Positions 1-7,435 of a stretch of DNA of 10,290 bases are shown here, one piece after another. Every line of letters starts with the position of its first letter. The stretch's first letter is position 1. The notes below the pieces were generated by a model. It worked only from the letters and a program-made list of their open reading frames with translations. It did no database searches and was not told where the DNA came from. The DNA lies in contig JAJFLD010000059.1 of the NCBI GenBank assembly GCA_021772875.1, forward strand, positions 1-10,290, in the 5' to 3' direction. The translations under genes were made by a program, and so were the position numbers. The DNA is from Ghiorsea sp. Its GTDB lineage: Bacteria > Pseudomonadota > Zetaproteobacteria > Mariprofundales > Mariprofundaceae.

Positions 1-1042
1 CTTGAATTTCCAATGCCGCTTGCACTGCATTTTGTGCCTTGTCGGTTGGAAACAATGCCATGATTTCATCACCCACAAACTTATCAATGATGCCATGATG
101 TTTATGAATGATATCTGCTTGTAATTCAAACAAACGATTAATATTTTCAACCACAATTTCTGGTTTTTCATGCTCAGAATAAGCTGTAAAACCACGAATA
201 TCGGAGAAAAATATAACAACTTCCCTCACTTCACCCTTAAACAATTCTTTTTCTTCGGTGACTGCGCTATAGATGGCTTCCATGGCTGAGCGGGAGATGT
301 ATTTCTCCATTTGTTTTCGCACATTGTTGAGCAATTGTGTATTGGCTGTAATGACGCCATCGGCTTTCAACACCAAAACCAAAAGCATAATATTAAAGAC
401 CATGAAAATAAGTGTTGGAACCACAAAGGCCTCTTTCAAAGCCTTAAATACAGTGGCTTCAAAACGTGTCACATCCTCATAAACCTCTAAAACACCAGCA
501 ACCGTAACCCCATCTGGTCCATATGTAGGCAAATACACCTCCATGAAACGCTTACCATTGACGTCTTCTTCCAATTTAGAAAACGTTTTATTGGCTAAAG
601 CTGTCTGAAACCCTTGGCCCTGCACGGAATCATAAATTTCACCCTCACTGGCTTTATCCGCATGGCTATATAAAACCACGCCATTGCGATCAAACAATTT
701 CACCTTGGCAAAAGAAAAATCTGTTTTAACCAATGCCTCTATTCTTACACGAAAGGCTTGTTTCAAGGTCTCATCTTCCATGCTGGCATGGTATGTTTGA
801 AATACCCCTTTATTCACATCACGATAAAACGCACCCGCTTTTTCCAGCAGGTTTTCAATGTATTGGTTATATAATGCCTGACGTTCGGCATGGATAAAAA
901 AGGAAAATAACATGGCATAAAATATAATGCCGCCTATGCCTGCGTAGAGGATATAATAGCGTTTTAATGGAAAGGGTTTGTCATCAAGTGTTGTGGATTG
1001 GCGTTGACTCAAAATAACCACCTTGTTTAATATAAAATTCAT
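1..1042 (-). CDS. Membrane-bound class III adenylate/guanylate cyclase with extracytoplasmic sensor, partial (C-terminus beyond window)
   Basis: Probably makes cAMP from ATP at the inner membrane in response to a periplasmic signal. About 347 residues are visible; the gene runs off the left edge. Seen in order: transmembrane segment about residues 29-50, a periplasmic domain of about 155 residues containing a Cache/PAS-like strand pattern (KLFDRNGVVLYS), a second transmembrane segment about 207-225, then the cyclase domain with FSDIRGFT and DKFVGDEIMALF. Metal-binding aspartates are D281 and D325, 44 residues apart as usual for class III cyclases. K321, four residues before D325, matches the purine-selecting lysine of adenylate cyclases; the partner residue lies outside the window. 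Start is uncertain: ATG at 1042 has no ribosome site, while an in-frame TTG at 1012 follows AAGGTGG (1018-1024) by 5 bases. Divergent from htpX. The signal sensed cannot be told. Confidence 0.9.
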   Translation of the reverse strand, partial: MNFILNKVVILSQRQSTTLDDKPFPLKRYYILYAGIGGIIFYAMLFSFFIHAERQALYNQYIENLLEKAGAFYRDVNKGVFQTYHASMEDETLKQAFRVRIEALVKTDFSFAKVKLFDRNGVVLYSHADKASEGEIYDSVQGQGFQTALANKTFSKLEEDVNGKRFMEVYLPTYGPDGVTVAGVLEVYEDVTRFEATVFKALKEAFVVPTLIFMVFNIMLLVLVLKADGVITANTQLLNNVRKQMEKYISRSAMEAIYSAVTEEKELFKGEVREVVIFFSDIRGFTAYSEHEKPEIVVENINRLFELQADIIHKHHGIIDKFVGDEIMALFPTDKAQNAVQAALEIQ

Positions 1043-1057
1043 GCATACTGTATAGCA
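1018..1057 (-). promoter_or_regulatory. Candidate extended -10 promoter and ribosome site for the cyclase gene
   Basis: Read on the minus strand, TGCTATACA (1057 to 1049) resembles an extended -10 element; no good -35 is seen. Transcription would begin near 1042, almost on the first ATG. That leaves AAGGTGG (1024 to 1018) as the likely ribosome site and favours the TTG start at 1012. This is inference from motifs only. Confidence 0.35.
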
Positions 1058-1094
1058 AGTTCCCAACTTTTGAAATATGTAATACTGGCATACA

Positions 1095-1110
1095 CAGGGT
1101 TGAAAACCTG
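1095..1110. promoter_or_regulatory. Imperfect 16-bp palindrome over the htpX -35 element, possible operator
   Basis: CAGGGTTGAAAACCTG pairs with its own reverse complement at 12 of 16 positions (CAGG.TT..AA.CCTG). It covers the proposed -35 hexamer, where a bound repressor would block transcription. No regulator family is recognised from the motif. Confidence 0.25.
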
Positions 1111-1128
1111 ATGTCTAAACCATATATA
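1100..1128 (+). promoter_or_regulatory. Candidate promoter of the htpX operon
   Basis: TTGAAA (1100-1105), a 17-bp spacer and TATATA (1123-1128) form a good sigma-70-type promoter about 40 bases before the htpX start. The same stretch also loosely fits a heat-shock sigma-32 pattern (TTGAAA, 12 bp, then AACCATAT against CCCCATNT), which would suit htpX, a stress gene in E. coli. The heat-shock reading is weaker because two of the C positions and the spacer deviate. The htpX ribosome site is AGGAGA at 1154-1159. Confidence 0.5.
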
Positions 1129-1167
1129 GTTCAAAAGCTGTAAACATACAACTAGGAGAAATTTCAC

Positions 1168-2085
1168 ATGCGTTCATTTAAAGGCATAGGCATGCTCATT
1201 ATTGCCAATATTCTAATTATGGTGACCTTGGCGATCAGCGCCAACGTACTCATTTATTTCATTTTGCCGATGTTTGGCATTGATGTCAGCGATACTTTTG
1301 AAGCTCGCCAGTTAACATTTGCTGCAGTATTTGGTTTTGGTGGTGCATTTATTTCACTTTGGATGTCCAAGTGGTTGGCCAAACGTGGCAATAAAATGCA
1401 ACAAGTCATCAACCCAAGCACCGCTAAAGAAAAACTTGTTTATGAAACAGTTGAAGCCTTAGCCCAACGTGCAGGCATCAAAATGCCAGAAGTGTGGGTC
1501 TATTGGGATGATGTGCCCAATGCTTTTGCTACAGGCCCTAGCCGTAACAACTCTATGGTGGCTGTTTCTTCTGGTTTGGCGATGAGTTTAAGTGATGCAG
1601 AATTAAAAGCAGTACTTGCCCATGAAGTTGGACACATTGCTAATGGGGATATGGTGGCAACCACATTGCTGCAAGGTTTAATGAACACCATCGTTTACTT
1701 TGTTGCTAGCATGCTCGCGCGCTTGATTGCCAGCGCCTTAGCACGTGGCGAAGAGCCTAGTCATATGGTTTATTTCATTGTTGATATTGTGTTGCAAATT
1801 ATGCTCTCTTTCTTAGCTGCAATTGTAGTGTGTGCTTTTTCTCGCAAACGTGAGTTCAAAGCAGATGCTTATGCGGCCGATGCTTTAGGTGCTGAATCCA
1901 TGATTAGCGCACTACAAAAAATTGATCGCTTATCACACCAGTCAGTGGAATGGGAACATCGTGAATCGCGTGAAGATACACTTGCAACCATGAAAATTTA
2001 TGCCGCTCACGGTGGCATCAAAGGTTTGTTTGCGACACATCCTTCTATTGAAGATCGTATTGCTGCATTGCGTAACCGCCGTTAG
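1168..2085 (+). CDS. htpX: HtpX, membrane zinc metalloprotease (M48 family)
   Basis: Inner-membrane protease that takes part in quality control of damaged or misfolded membrane proteins, together with FtsH in E. coli. The 305-residue length is close to the family norm. Membrane segments are about residues 7-34, 49-68, 166-190 and 200-225. The zinc site is HEVGH at 152-156 (ligands H152 and H156, catalytic E153), with the third ligand probably E229 in REFKADAYAADALG. The C-terminal THPSIEDRIAAL is also typical of M48B proteases. The ATG start is supported by AGGAGA 8 bases upstream. It is the first gene of the plus-strand operon and is followed closely by the CinA-like gene. Stress induction is plausible from its promoter but unproven. 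Confidence 0.96.
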   Translation: MRSFKGIGMLIIANILIMVTLAISANVLIYFILPMFGIDVSDTFEARQLTFAAVFGFGGAFISLWMSKWLAKRGNKMQQVINPSTAKEKLVYETVEALAQRAGIKMPEVWVYWDDVPNAFATGPSRNNSMVAVSSGLAMSLSDAELKAVLAHEVGHIANGDMVATTLLQGLMNTIVYFVASMLARLIASALARGEEPSHMVYFIVDIVLQIMLSFLAAIVVCAFSRKREFKADAYAADALGAESMISALQKIDRLSHQSVEWEHRESREDTLATMKIYAAHGGIKGLFATHPSIEDRIAALRNRR

Positions 2086-2090
2086 GCCTG

Positions 2091-2837
2091 TTGACCAAAC
2101 ACATGCCTGAAGCCCCGCATCAAACTGTTGCCATACTTATTATTGGCAATGAAGTGTTGTCGGGGCGAACGCGTGAAGCCAATGCTTGGTTTGCTGCACA
2201 AACATTGTTTGATGTAGGCTGTAAACTCAATGAAGTGGCCATCGTACCTGATGTTGAAAGCGATATTGTTAACACGCTAAATCGCCTACGAAAGTCTCAC
2301 GATGCTGTCATCACCAGTGGTGGCATTGGCCCCACCCATGATGATATTACAATGCAAAGTGTTGCCAATGCTTTCCGTGTAGCCCTATTAGAACATGCTC
2401 AAACCATTCAATTAATGACTCATTTTTATGGCACTGAAGCTTTAACCGAAGGGCGAAGGCGCATGGCAAGATTACCCCAAGGTGCCCAGCCCATTATTTG
2501 TGAATCATCCATTTGCCCAGGGGCTTTGATAGAAAATGTATATGTATTTGCTGGCGTACCGCATATCTTTGCCTCGCAATTGCAATCGGTATTACATGCT
2601 TTTGGTGGCCAAGCTTTTGTACGTCAAGAAATTGAAATCACATGCGCTGAAAGCAGCTTTGCAGCGGCATTAAATGATATCCAATTACAACACACAGATG
2701 TTGAAATTGGTTCATACCCAGCACACTGTGGCAAAAAACCGTTAGGTAAAATTTGCCTCAGTGGTAGGGATGAAGCTAAAATCACCGCCGTGCGAACACA
2801 AATTGAACAAATGTTAAAGGATATCCAACCATCATGA
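2091..2837 (+). CDS. Stand-alone CinA/MoaB-like domain protein (molybdopterin-binding fold)
   Basis: Resembles the N-terminal domain of CinA (COG1058), a MoaB/MogA fold; characterised CinA domains of this type hydrolyse ADP-ribose and related nucleotides. Visible motifs are ILIIGNEVLSGRTREAN (about 15-31), a middle strand-helix region VGCKLNEVAIVPD, and the phosphate-binding loop TSGGIGPTHDD (75-85). At 248 residues it lacks the C-terminal PncC-type amidase domain of full CinA, so nicotinamide-mononucleotide deamidation is not expected from this protein. The start is either TTG at 2091, 5 bp after htpX, with only a weak AGG, or ATG at 2103 with no ribosome site. The last four bases overlap the cytochrome gene. 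Its position close to nadK fits a nucleotide-housekeeping role, but that is inference. Confidence 0.85.
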   Translation: MTKHMPEAPHQTVAILIIGNEVLSGRTREANAWFAAQTLFDVGCKLNEVAIVPDVESDIVNTLNRLRKSHDAVITSGGIGPTHDDITMQSVANAFRVALLEHAQTIQLMTHFYGTEALTEGRRRMARLPQGAQPIICESSICPGALIENVYVFAGVPHIFASQLQSVLHAFGGQAFVRQEIEITCAESSFAAALNDIQLQHTDVEIGSYPAHCGKKPLGKICLSGRDEAKITAVRTQIEQMLKDIQPS

Positions 2838-3094
2838 AGTTTAATAAACGTGACACCATATTTTTGCTTATTATAGCTGCTGTTATACTTGTATTGGTTG
2901 TAGGCACAACCGAACGCACAACCAAAGCCGTGCCTGATAATGATACGCACAAAAACGTCACCTCTCGTGAACAATGCATGGCTTGCCATAGTGCTGAAGG
3001 TGTAAAACCACAACCTTTAGGTCACCCTAAAGCCAACCAATGTTTCCAATGCCATAAGCAACCTGAACATTGGGTTGGTGGAAAAAATAAATGA
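2834..3094 (+). CDS. Small membrane-anchored dihaem c-type cytochrome
   Basis: An 86-residue protein with an N-terminal membrane anchor (about 9-24, preceded by K5 and R6) and a short periplasmic domain with two haem c attachment sites, C48-M-A-C-H52 and C70-F-Q-C-H74. H64 (in LGHPK) and H79 are candidate distal ligands, which would give bis-histidine haems as in small multihaem cytochromes with paired CxxCH motifs. There is no cleavable signal with a clear AxA site, so it probably stays anchored. It overlaps both neighbours by 4 bp (ATGA at 2834-2837 and 3091-3094), so it is translated with the CinA-like protein and NAD kinase. Electron partner and role are unknown; I do not recognise a named family. 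Haem binding is strongly predicted, function is not. Confidence 0.85.
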   Translation: MKFNKRDTIFLLIIAAVILVLVVGTTERTTKAVPDNDTHKNVTSREQCMACHSAEGVKPQPLGHPKANQCFQCHKQPEHWVGGKNK

Positions 3095-3945
3095 AACGTA
3101 TTGGCATTGTTGCCAAGCGCCACGATGCCTTTGCATTACAAACTGCCTGCGACTTAAGCGCGTGGCTGCAAGCAAAGTCGCTGGATGTAGTTCTCACACC
3201 TGAAATTGCAAAATTCAATCATACGCAAGGCATTCCACTGGCCGAGATAGCTTCACATATCGACCTCATGGTTGTACTTGGTGGCGATGGTACCTTGCTA
3301 CAAACAGGCCGTTGTTTTGTCGGCTCTGAAGTGCCTATTTTAGGGATTAACCTTGGGCGACTGGGTTTTTTAACCGACACCCCCATTGGCAATATGTTTG
3401 ATGTGATGGATGAAATTTTAGCTGGCCAATTTAAAACCAAACATCACTTTTCTTTAGAAGCCAAGGTCTTTCGTAACAACAAACTCATCAGCTCAGGCAT
3501 TGCCATGAACGATGTTGTCTTACAACGCAATGATCATCCTCGCATGATTGAATTTGAAATGTTTGCACGCGACCAGTTTGTATTTCGTTTGCGCGCTGAT
3601 GGTTTGGTATTGGCAACACCTGCAGGTTCAACTGCATATGCCTTATCCGCAGGTGGCGCGATTATTCATCCCGAAATTGAAGCCATCAGTGTTGTGCCTA
3701 TTTGCCCACACACTGTTTCCAATCGGCCCATTATTCTGCCTGCTGATCATGAAGTAACGCTCAAGCTGATTGATAGCCCCACACCTGCCGCACTCAACTT
3801 GGATGGCCAAGTGCACTCAACTTTAAATGTGGGTGATACAATCTGTATCCAACGCACTGCTGACATTACCCTAGTTTATTTATCACACTGGCATTATTTT
3901 GATGTTTTGCGTAACAAACTTGGTTGGGCTGGGCAGCATACATGA
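3091..3945 (+). CDS. nadK: NAD kinase
   Basis: Cytoplasmic enzyme that phosphorylates NAD to NADP, the only route to NADP in most bacteria. The 284 residues match the family. Motifs in order are LGGDGT (63-68) with catalytic D66, LGINLGRLGFLTD, NDVVLQR, and the conserved RADGLVLATPAGSTAYALSA around 168-187, which binds NAD and completes the active site. The C-terminal NLDGQ loop is also present. It starts with ATG in a 4-bp overlap with the dihaem cytochrome and ends in a 4-bp overlap with recN. The nadK-recN neighbourhood is common in proteobacteria, which supports both calls. Confidence 0.97.
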   Translation: MKRIGIVAKRHDAFALQTACDLSAWLQAKSLDVVLTPEIAKFNHTQGIPLAEIASHIDLMVVLGGDGTLLQTGRCFVGSEVPILGINLGRLGFLTDTPIGNMFDVMDEILAGQFKTKHHFSLEAKVFRNNKLISSGIAMNDVVLQRNDHPRMIEFEMFARDQFVFRLRADGLVLATPAGSTAYALSAGGAIIHPEIEAISVVPICPHTVSNRPIILPADHEVTLKLIDSPTPAALNLDGQVHSTLNVGDTICIQRTADITLVYLSHWHYFDVLRNKLGWAGQHT

Positions 3946-5618
3946 TTGTATCCTTACAAGTACGCCAATTTGCTTTGTTTGAGGATATTCAGCTTGATCT
4001 CCACCATGGCATGACAGTATTCACAGGTGAAACTGGGGCTGGGAAATCTATTCTAGTCGATGCCTTGGGTGCGATTTTTGGTGCGCGTGCTAATGTTGAT
4101 TGGGTGCGCCATGGCGCGGAGAAAGCTGAGGTTTTAGCCGAAATAGAATCCAGCGACCTCCGATTAGCGGCCCTGCTTGATGAACAAGACATTGACAGCA
4201 ATGAAGGCATTCATATTCGGCGTATCATCACAGCCGAAGGCCGTTCTCGCGCATGGATTAATGGTATACCTTCGTCCGTAGGTATCTTAAAAAAAATTGG
4301 TTTTATTTGTTTTGACTTGCATGGGCAACATGAACATCAAACACTTTTACAAGCCGAATTCCAACAACAAATCATTGATTCTCGCATCGCTGCCAATATC
4401 AAAGATGATGTGCGTAAAACCTATGCTGTACTGGCGCAAGTTAATCAACAACTTGCAGATTTACATGGCAATCGAGATGACGCTTTAGAAAAAGAAGCTT
4501 GGATGCGCGAAGAAAGCGAGCGTTTGCTCAACCTTGAGATTGAAGATGGTCTTGAAGAACAACTCGAAACAATAAGCCAAGCATCCCGACATGTGGAGCA
4601 AGTACAACAAACCGCATTGATGGCACTGGAAGTGTTTGATGAGCAAGAGCTAGCTGTGCGTAATCTTTTGGGCCAAATCATACATCAGGTCAGTGCCGTA
4701 GCGCAGCATCACCCAAGCTTACAAGAGGCAAACGAGCTGCTCTTACAAATGGAAACCCTTGCTGGCGAAATCACACCTTATTTGCAAGATGCTGCCACTA
4801 CAGAAATTGATGCAGAAGTCTTGCAACTCACTGAAGATCGTTTGGCTGCCCTTCGCGCTGCAAAACGTAGGCACAAATCAGATGAGCTTGGTTTACTTGC
4901 TTTGCTTACCTCTTGGGAGAACACACTAAATGCCCTTGATACCGCAGCCTGGGATGAAGATACAATGCATCTAAAACAAAGTGAGTGTGTGCATGCCTAT
5001 CAGCAAGCAGCGCTTATTTTACACGACGCTAGAGTATCAGCCGCTTCCACATTGATCACAAATCTACGCCCTTTTCTCGATCAACTTGGTTTAAAAAATA
5101 TGCAATTACAAGCCGCTATCATTGCACAAGAAGATACCAGCGCCTGGAAAGCAGATGGTTTGGACAACATTGAATTTCTTGCTGCTGCAAATATTGGCGA
5201 ACCTTTTAAAAGTTTAGCTGATACTGCATCAGGTGGCGAGTTAAGTCGGCTTGTTTTGGCACTCAAAGGTTGTGGTGTTTTAGAAAATGCCCCTGACACT
5301 GCAATTTTTGATGAAGTTGATGTAGGTATAGGCGGGGAAACAGGCTGGTGTGTTGGTGAGCTTTTACGGAATATGGGTGGTGAAAGGCAAGTTTTGGTTG
5401 TCTCCCATTTGCCACAAGTTGCTGCCTGTGCCCATCACCAAATTGCTATAGAAAAATCTATTCAAAATAATAGAACTCGCACTGAACTTACTGTGTTATC
5501 ACAAACTTCGCGTGAAAATGAAGTTGCACGTATGCTTGGCGGCATCAATGAAGAAAGCCTTCTTCATGCTCAACAAATGTTACAACGAGGCTCTGCCGAA
5601 GTGGTCACCAACAAGTGA
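3942..5618 (+). CDS. recN: RecN, SMC-like DNA double-strand break repair ATPase
   Basis: Cohesin-like ATPase that acts with RecA in repair of double-strand breaks. The 558-residue length fits the family (E. coli about 553). The N-terminus MIVSLQVRQFALFEDIQLD aligns with known RecN starts, so ATG at 3942 is preferred over an upstream TTG at 3924. Walker A GETGAGKS is at 29-36; the central about 150-380 is a Glu/Gln/Ala-rich coiled coil; the ABC signature ASGGELSR is at 429-436; Walker B is IFDEVD at 455-460; the H-loop is VSHLPQVAA. The start overlaps the nadK stop as ATGA. No LexA-type box is seen just upstream, and the overlap argues that it is expressed with the operon rather than as a separate SOS unit. 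Confidence 0.96.
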   Translation: MIVSLQVRQFALFEDIQLDLHHGMTVFTGETGAGKSILVDALGAIFGARANVDWVRHGAEKAEVLAEIESSDLRLAALLDEQDIDSNEGIHIRRIITAEGRSRAWINGIPSSVGILKKIGFICFDLHGQHEHQTLLQAEFQQQIIDSRIAANIKDDVRKTYAVLAQVNQQLADLHGNRDDALEKEAWMREESERLLNLEIEDGLEEQLETISQASRHVEQVQQTALMALEVFDEQELAVRNLLGQIIHQVSAVAQHHPSLQEANELLLQMETLAGEITPYLQDAATTEIDAEVLQLTEDRLAALRAAKRRHKSDELGLLALLTSWENTLNALDTAAWDEDTMHLKQSECVHAYQQAALILHDARVSAASTLITNLRPFLDQLGLKNMQLQAAIIAQEDTSAWKADGLDNIEFLAAANIGEPFKSLADTASGGELSRLVLALKGCGVLENAPDTAIFDEVDVGIGGETGWCVGELLRNMGGERQVLVVSHLPQVAACAHHQIAIEKSIQNNRTRTELTVLSQTSRENEVARMLGGINEESLLHAQQMLQRGSAEVVTNK

Positions 5619-6082
5619 AACACAGTCAGATCAATGTTCAACCAGCTCAGGTACAAGATGTTTCAAGCATATACAATCTCATGCTTCCCTACATGCTTGA
5701 TAAAACATTAATAACACGCAGCCAAGACGATATTTTTGAGCATTTGCAAGAATTTATAGTAGCCAAACAAGGTGAGCAGGTCATAGGTGTGTCCGCTTTA
5801 CATGTTTATGGTTCTAATCTCGCAGAAGTTCGCTCGCTTGTTGTTTCACCAAATGCACAACGGCTTGGTGCTGGACACCAATTGGTTCAAGCCTGTGAAG
5901 TTATGGCAAAACAGTTAGGTGTTACGCGGATTTTTGCCCTTACTTATGTTGATAAATTTTTTATTGCTCAGGATTATGCGGTGGTTGCCAAAGAAAGTTT
6001 ACCACAAAAAATTTGGACAGTTTGTATTCATTGCCCCAAGTTTAGCCATTGCGATGAAATCGCGGTAAGTAAAGCTATTTAA
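5615..6082 (+). CDS. argA: Short ArgA-type GNAT N-acetyltransferase (putative N-acetylglutamate synthase)
   Basis: A 155-residue GNAT protein. The acetyl-CoA loop is Q82-R-L-G-A-G87, preceded by the strand LAEVRSLVVSP. The C-terminal signature LPQKIW....CPKF..CDEIAV is typical of short stand-alone ArgA-like acetyltransferases (COG1246), some of which start arginine synthesis by acetylating glutamate. It lacks the amino-acid-kinase domain of long ArgA proteins. Three cysteines at 137, 140 and 146 (C-x2-C-x5-C) are part of that signature; a metal or redox role is possible but not shown. It begins with GTG inside the recN stop (GTGA, 5615-5618). The 3' end overlaps the end of queC on the other strand by 8 bp. 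Substrate assignment is by family resemblance only. Confidence 0.75.
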   Translation: MKHSQINVQPAQVQDVSSIYNLMLPYMLDKTLITRSQDDIFEHLQEFIVAKQGEQVIGVSALHVYGSNLAEVRSLVVSPNAQRLGAGHQLVQACEVMAKQLGVTRIFALTYVDKFFIAQDYAVVAKESLPQKIWTVCIHCPKFSHCDEIAVSKAI

Positions 6083-6773
6083 CTAAAGACAATAGTGGGT
6101 CTTGTTGACCCAACTGGGCAAAACCCTGCATGCGAAAATGACATGAATCGCAATGCCCACAAGGTTGACCATCCTTATCTGGATCATAACAAGAACGTGT
6201 CATCGCGTAATCAACACCCAGTGATAAACCAAGCTTGATGATTTCAGCCTTGTCTAGGTTTAATAAGGGTGCAACAACTTCGAAACCAACACCTTCAACC
6301 CCTGCTTTGGTACCTAAAGCAACAGTTTTTGCAAATGAATTGAGAAATTCAGGTCTACAATCAGGGTAGCCCGAATAATCCACAATATTAGCACCAATCA
6401 CCAACTTATTGGCACCAACAGTTTCCGCAAACGCTGATGCCAATGATAGAAATATAAGGTTTCGTGCAGGCACATAAGTTGAGGGGATGGCAAATGTTTC
6501 AGCTTGGTCTTTGGGTACATCTTGTTCACTGGTCAACGATGATCCGCCAATGGCATGTAAATCAACGGCGATCACTTGGTGTTTTTTAGCCTCAAATGCT
6601 TGAGATATCTGCTTGGATGCTTGAATTTCAACATGATGGCGTTGGCCATAATCAAAAGCAATAGTGTAACAGTCCCACTGTTTTTCCTTTGAAGCCCAAG
6701 CCAAGGCCGTTGCCGAATCCAAGCCACCCGATAAAAGTACTACGGCACGTTCCCTTGCTGCTGTTTGCTTCAT
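6075..6773 (-). CDS. queC: QueC, 7-cyano-7-deazaguanine (preQ0) synthase
   Basis: ATP-dependent enzyme that converts 7-carboxy-7-deazaguanine to preQ0 in queuosine biosynthesis, directly after QueE. The 232 residues fit the family. The PP-loop SGGLDS is at 15-20, followed by DYGQRHHVE and the substrate-region motif IVDYSGYPDCRPEFL. The zinc ligands are C195, C205, C208 and C211 in the C-terminal CYDPDKDGQPCGHCDSC block. The ATG overlaps the queE TGA by 4 bp (6770-6773), as expected for a coupled pair. The stop lies inside the 3' end of the convergent acetyltransferase gene, so no room exists for a terminator between them. Confidence 0.97.
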   Translation of the reverse strand: MKQTAARERAVVLLSGGLDSATALAWASKEKQWDCYTIAFDYGQRHHVEIQASKQISQAFEAKKHQVIAVDLHAIGGSSLTSEQDVPKDQAETFAIPSTYVPARNLIFLSLASAFAETVGANKLVIGANIVDYSGYPDCRPEFLNSFAKTVALGTKAGVEGVGFEVVAPLLNLDKAEIIKLGLSLGVDYAMTRSCYDPDKDGQPCGHCDSCHFRMQGFAQLGQQDPLLSLVK

Positions 6774-7435
6774 ACGCCTGTCTCCTCAGCACCCCAAATA
6801 TACTTGTGCAACTGCAATTGTAGGCGCACAGGTAAAACATCTTCAACTATCCAAGCTGCTAAATCTTTAGGGTTTAAGCTACCCCAAGTACATGACATCA
6901 ACACAGTACATTTTTCTGCCAAAGCATACTTATGCATGATAGTTTTTGCCCATAAATAATCTGCTTTATCCGTCAAAACGAATTTTATTTCCGTATTTGA
7001 GTGTAATATATCCATGTTATCCCAACAGTTTCGCGCCTCTTCACCACTACCTGGTGTTTTAATATCAAGGATAATAGACACGCCCTCAGGCACTAGAGAA
7101 ATATTGTATGCCCCTGAAGTTTCAAGCTGCACCACATCATATAAATCTAATAACGCTGTCAACAAAACATGACAGTTTTTCTGTGCTAATGGTTCGCCAC
7201 CTGTGACCAAAACCAGTGATGACTGAACTGGTTGCAACTCAGCTAAGAGATGCTCAATAGATTGCTGCTTGCCTGAATCTAAGGACAAGGCATTGGGTGT
7301 GTCGCAATAAACACAACGCAACGGACAGCCTGCAAGGCGTATAAAAGTACACGGCACACCTGCCAATGTACTTTCACCTTGAATGCTTTGATAAATTTCA
7401 TGAATACGAAGGGACTTCGGAGGAGAGATGTTTAT
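6770..7435 (-). CDS. queE: QueE, 7-carboxy-7-deazaguanine synthase (radical SAM), start codon abnormal
   Basis: Radical SAM enzyme that rearranges carboxy-tetrahydropterin to the 7-deazaguanine ring. The iron-sulfur motif C-x3-C-x2-C is in GCPLRCVYCDTPN, and TGGEPL follows. The first standard start codon, TTG at 7366, gives 198 residues and has AAGGTG 8 bases upstream, but it would cut off the conserved QueE N-terminus. The in-frame bases before it encode LRIHEIYQSIQGEST, which matches the family including the QGE motif. That extension contains no ATG, GTG, TTG or CTG back to a stop at 7441-7439. ATA at 7435 overlaps the cpoB TAA as ATAA, exactly where an ATGA overlap would be expected, and gives 221 residues. 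Identity is sure; the start is not, and the gene could be damaged or misread there. Confidence 0.88.
   Translation of the reverse strand: MNISPPKSLRIHEIYQSIQGESTLAGVPCTFIRLAGCPLRCVYCDTPNALSLDSGKQQSIEHLLAELQPVQSSLVLVTGGEPLAQKNCHVLLTALLDLYDVVQLETSGAYNISLVPEGVSIILDIKTPGSGEEARNCWDNMDILHSNTEIKFVLTDKADYLWAKTIMHKYALAEKCTVLMSCTWGSLNPKDLAAWIVEDVLPVRLQLQLHKYIWGAEETGV

Noticed and set aside
273..482. A 69-codon plus-strand frame in the left part of the window
   Set aside because: It is opposite the cyclase gene, whose motifs and length are clear.
2624..3013. A 129-codon open frame on the minus strand
   Set aside because: It lies opposite the CinA-like and dihaem cytochrome genes, both of which have convincing motifs; the antisense product shows none.
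3924..3941. Upstream TTG as the recN start
   Set aside because: Family alignment begins at the ATG at 3942, which also forms the same ATGA overlap seen at neighbouring junctions.
6092..6112. Stem-loop GGGTC-TTGTT-GACCC near the convergent gene ends
   Set aside because: The stem is short, lies inside queC codons and has no T-run on either strand, so it is not a credible intrinsic terminator.
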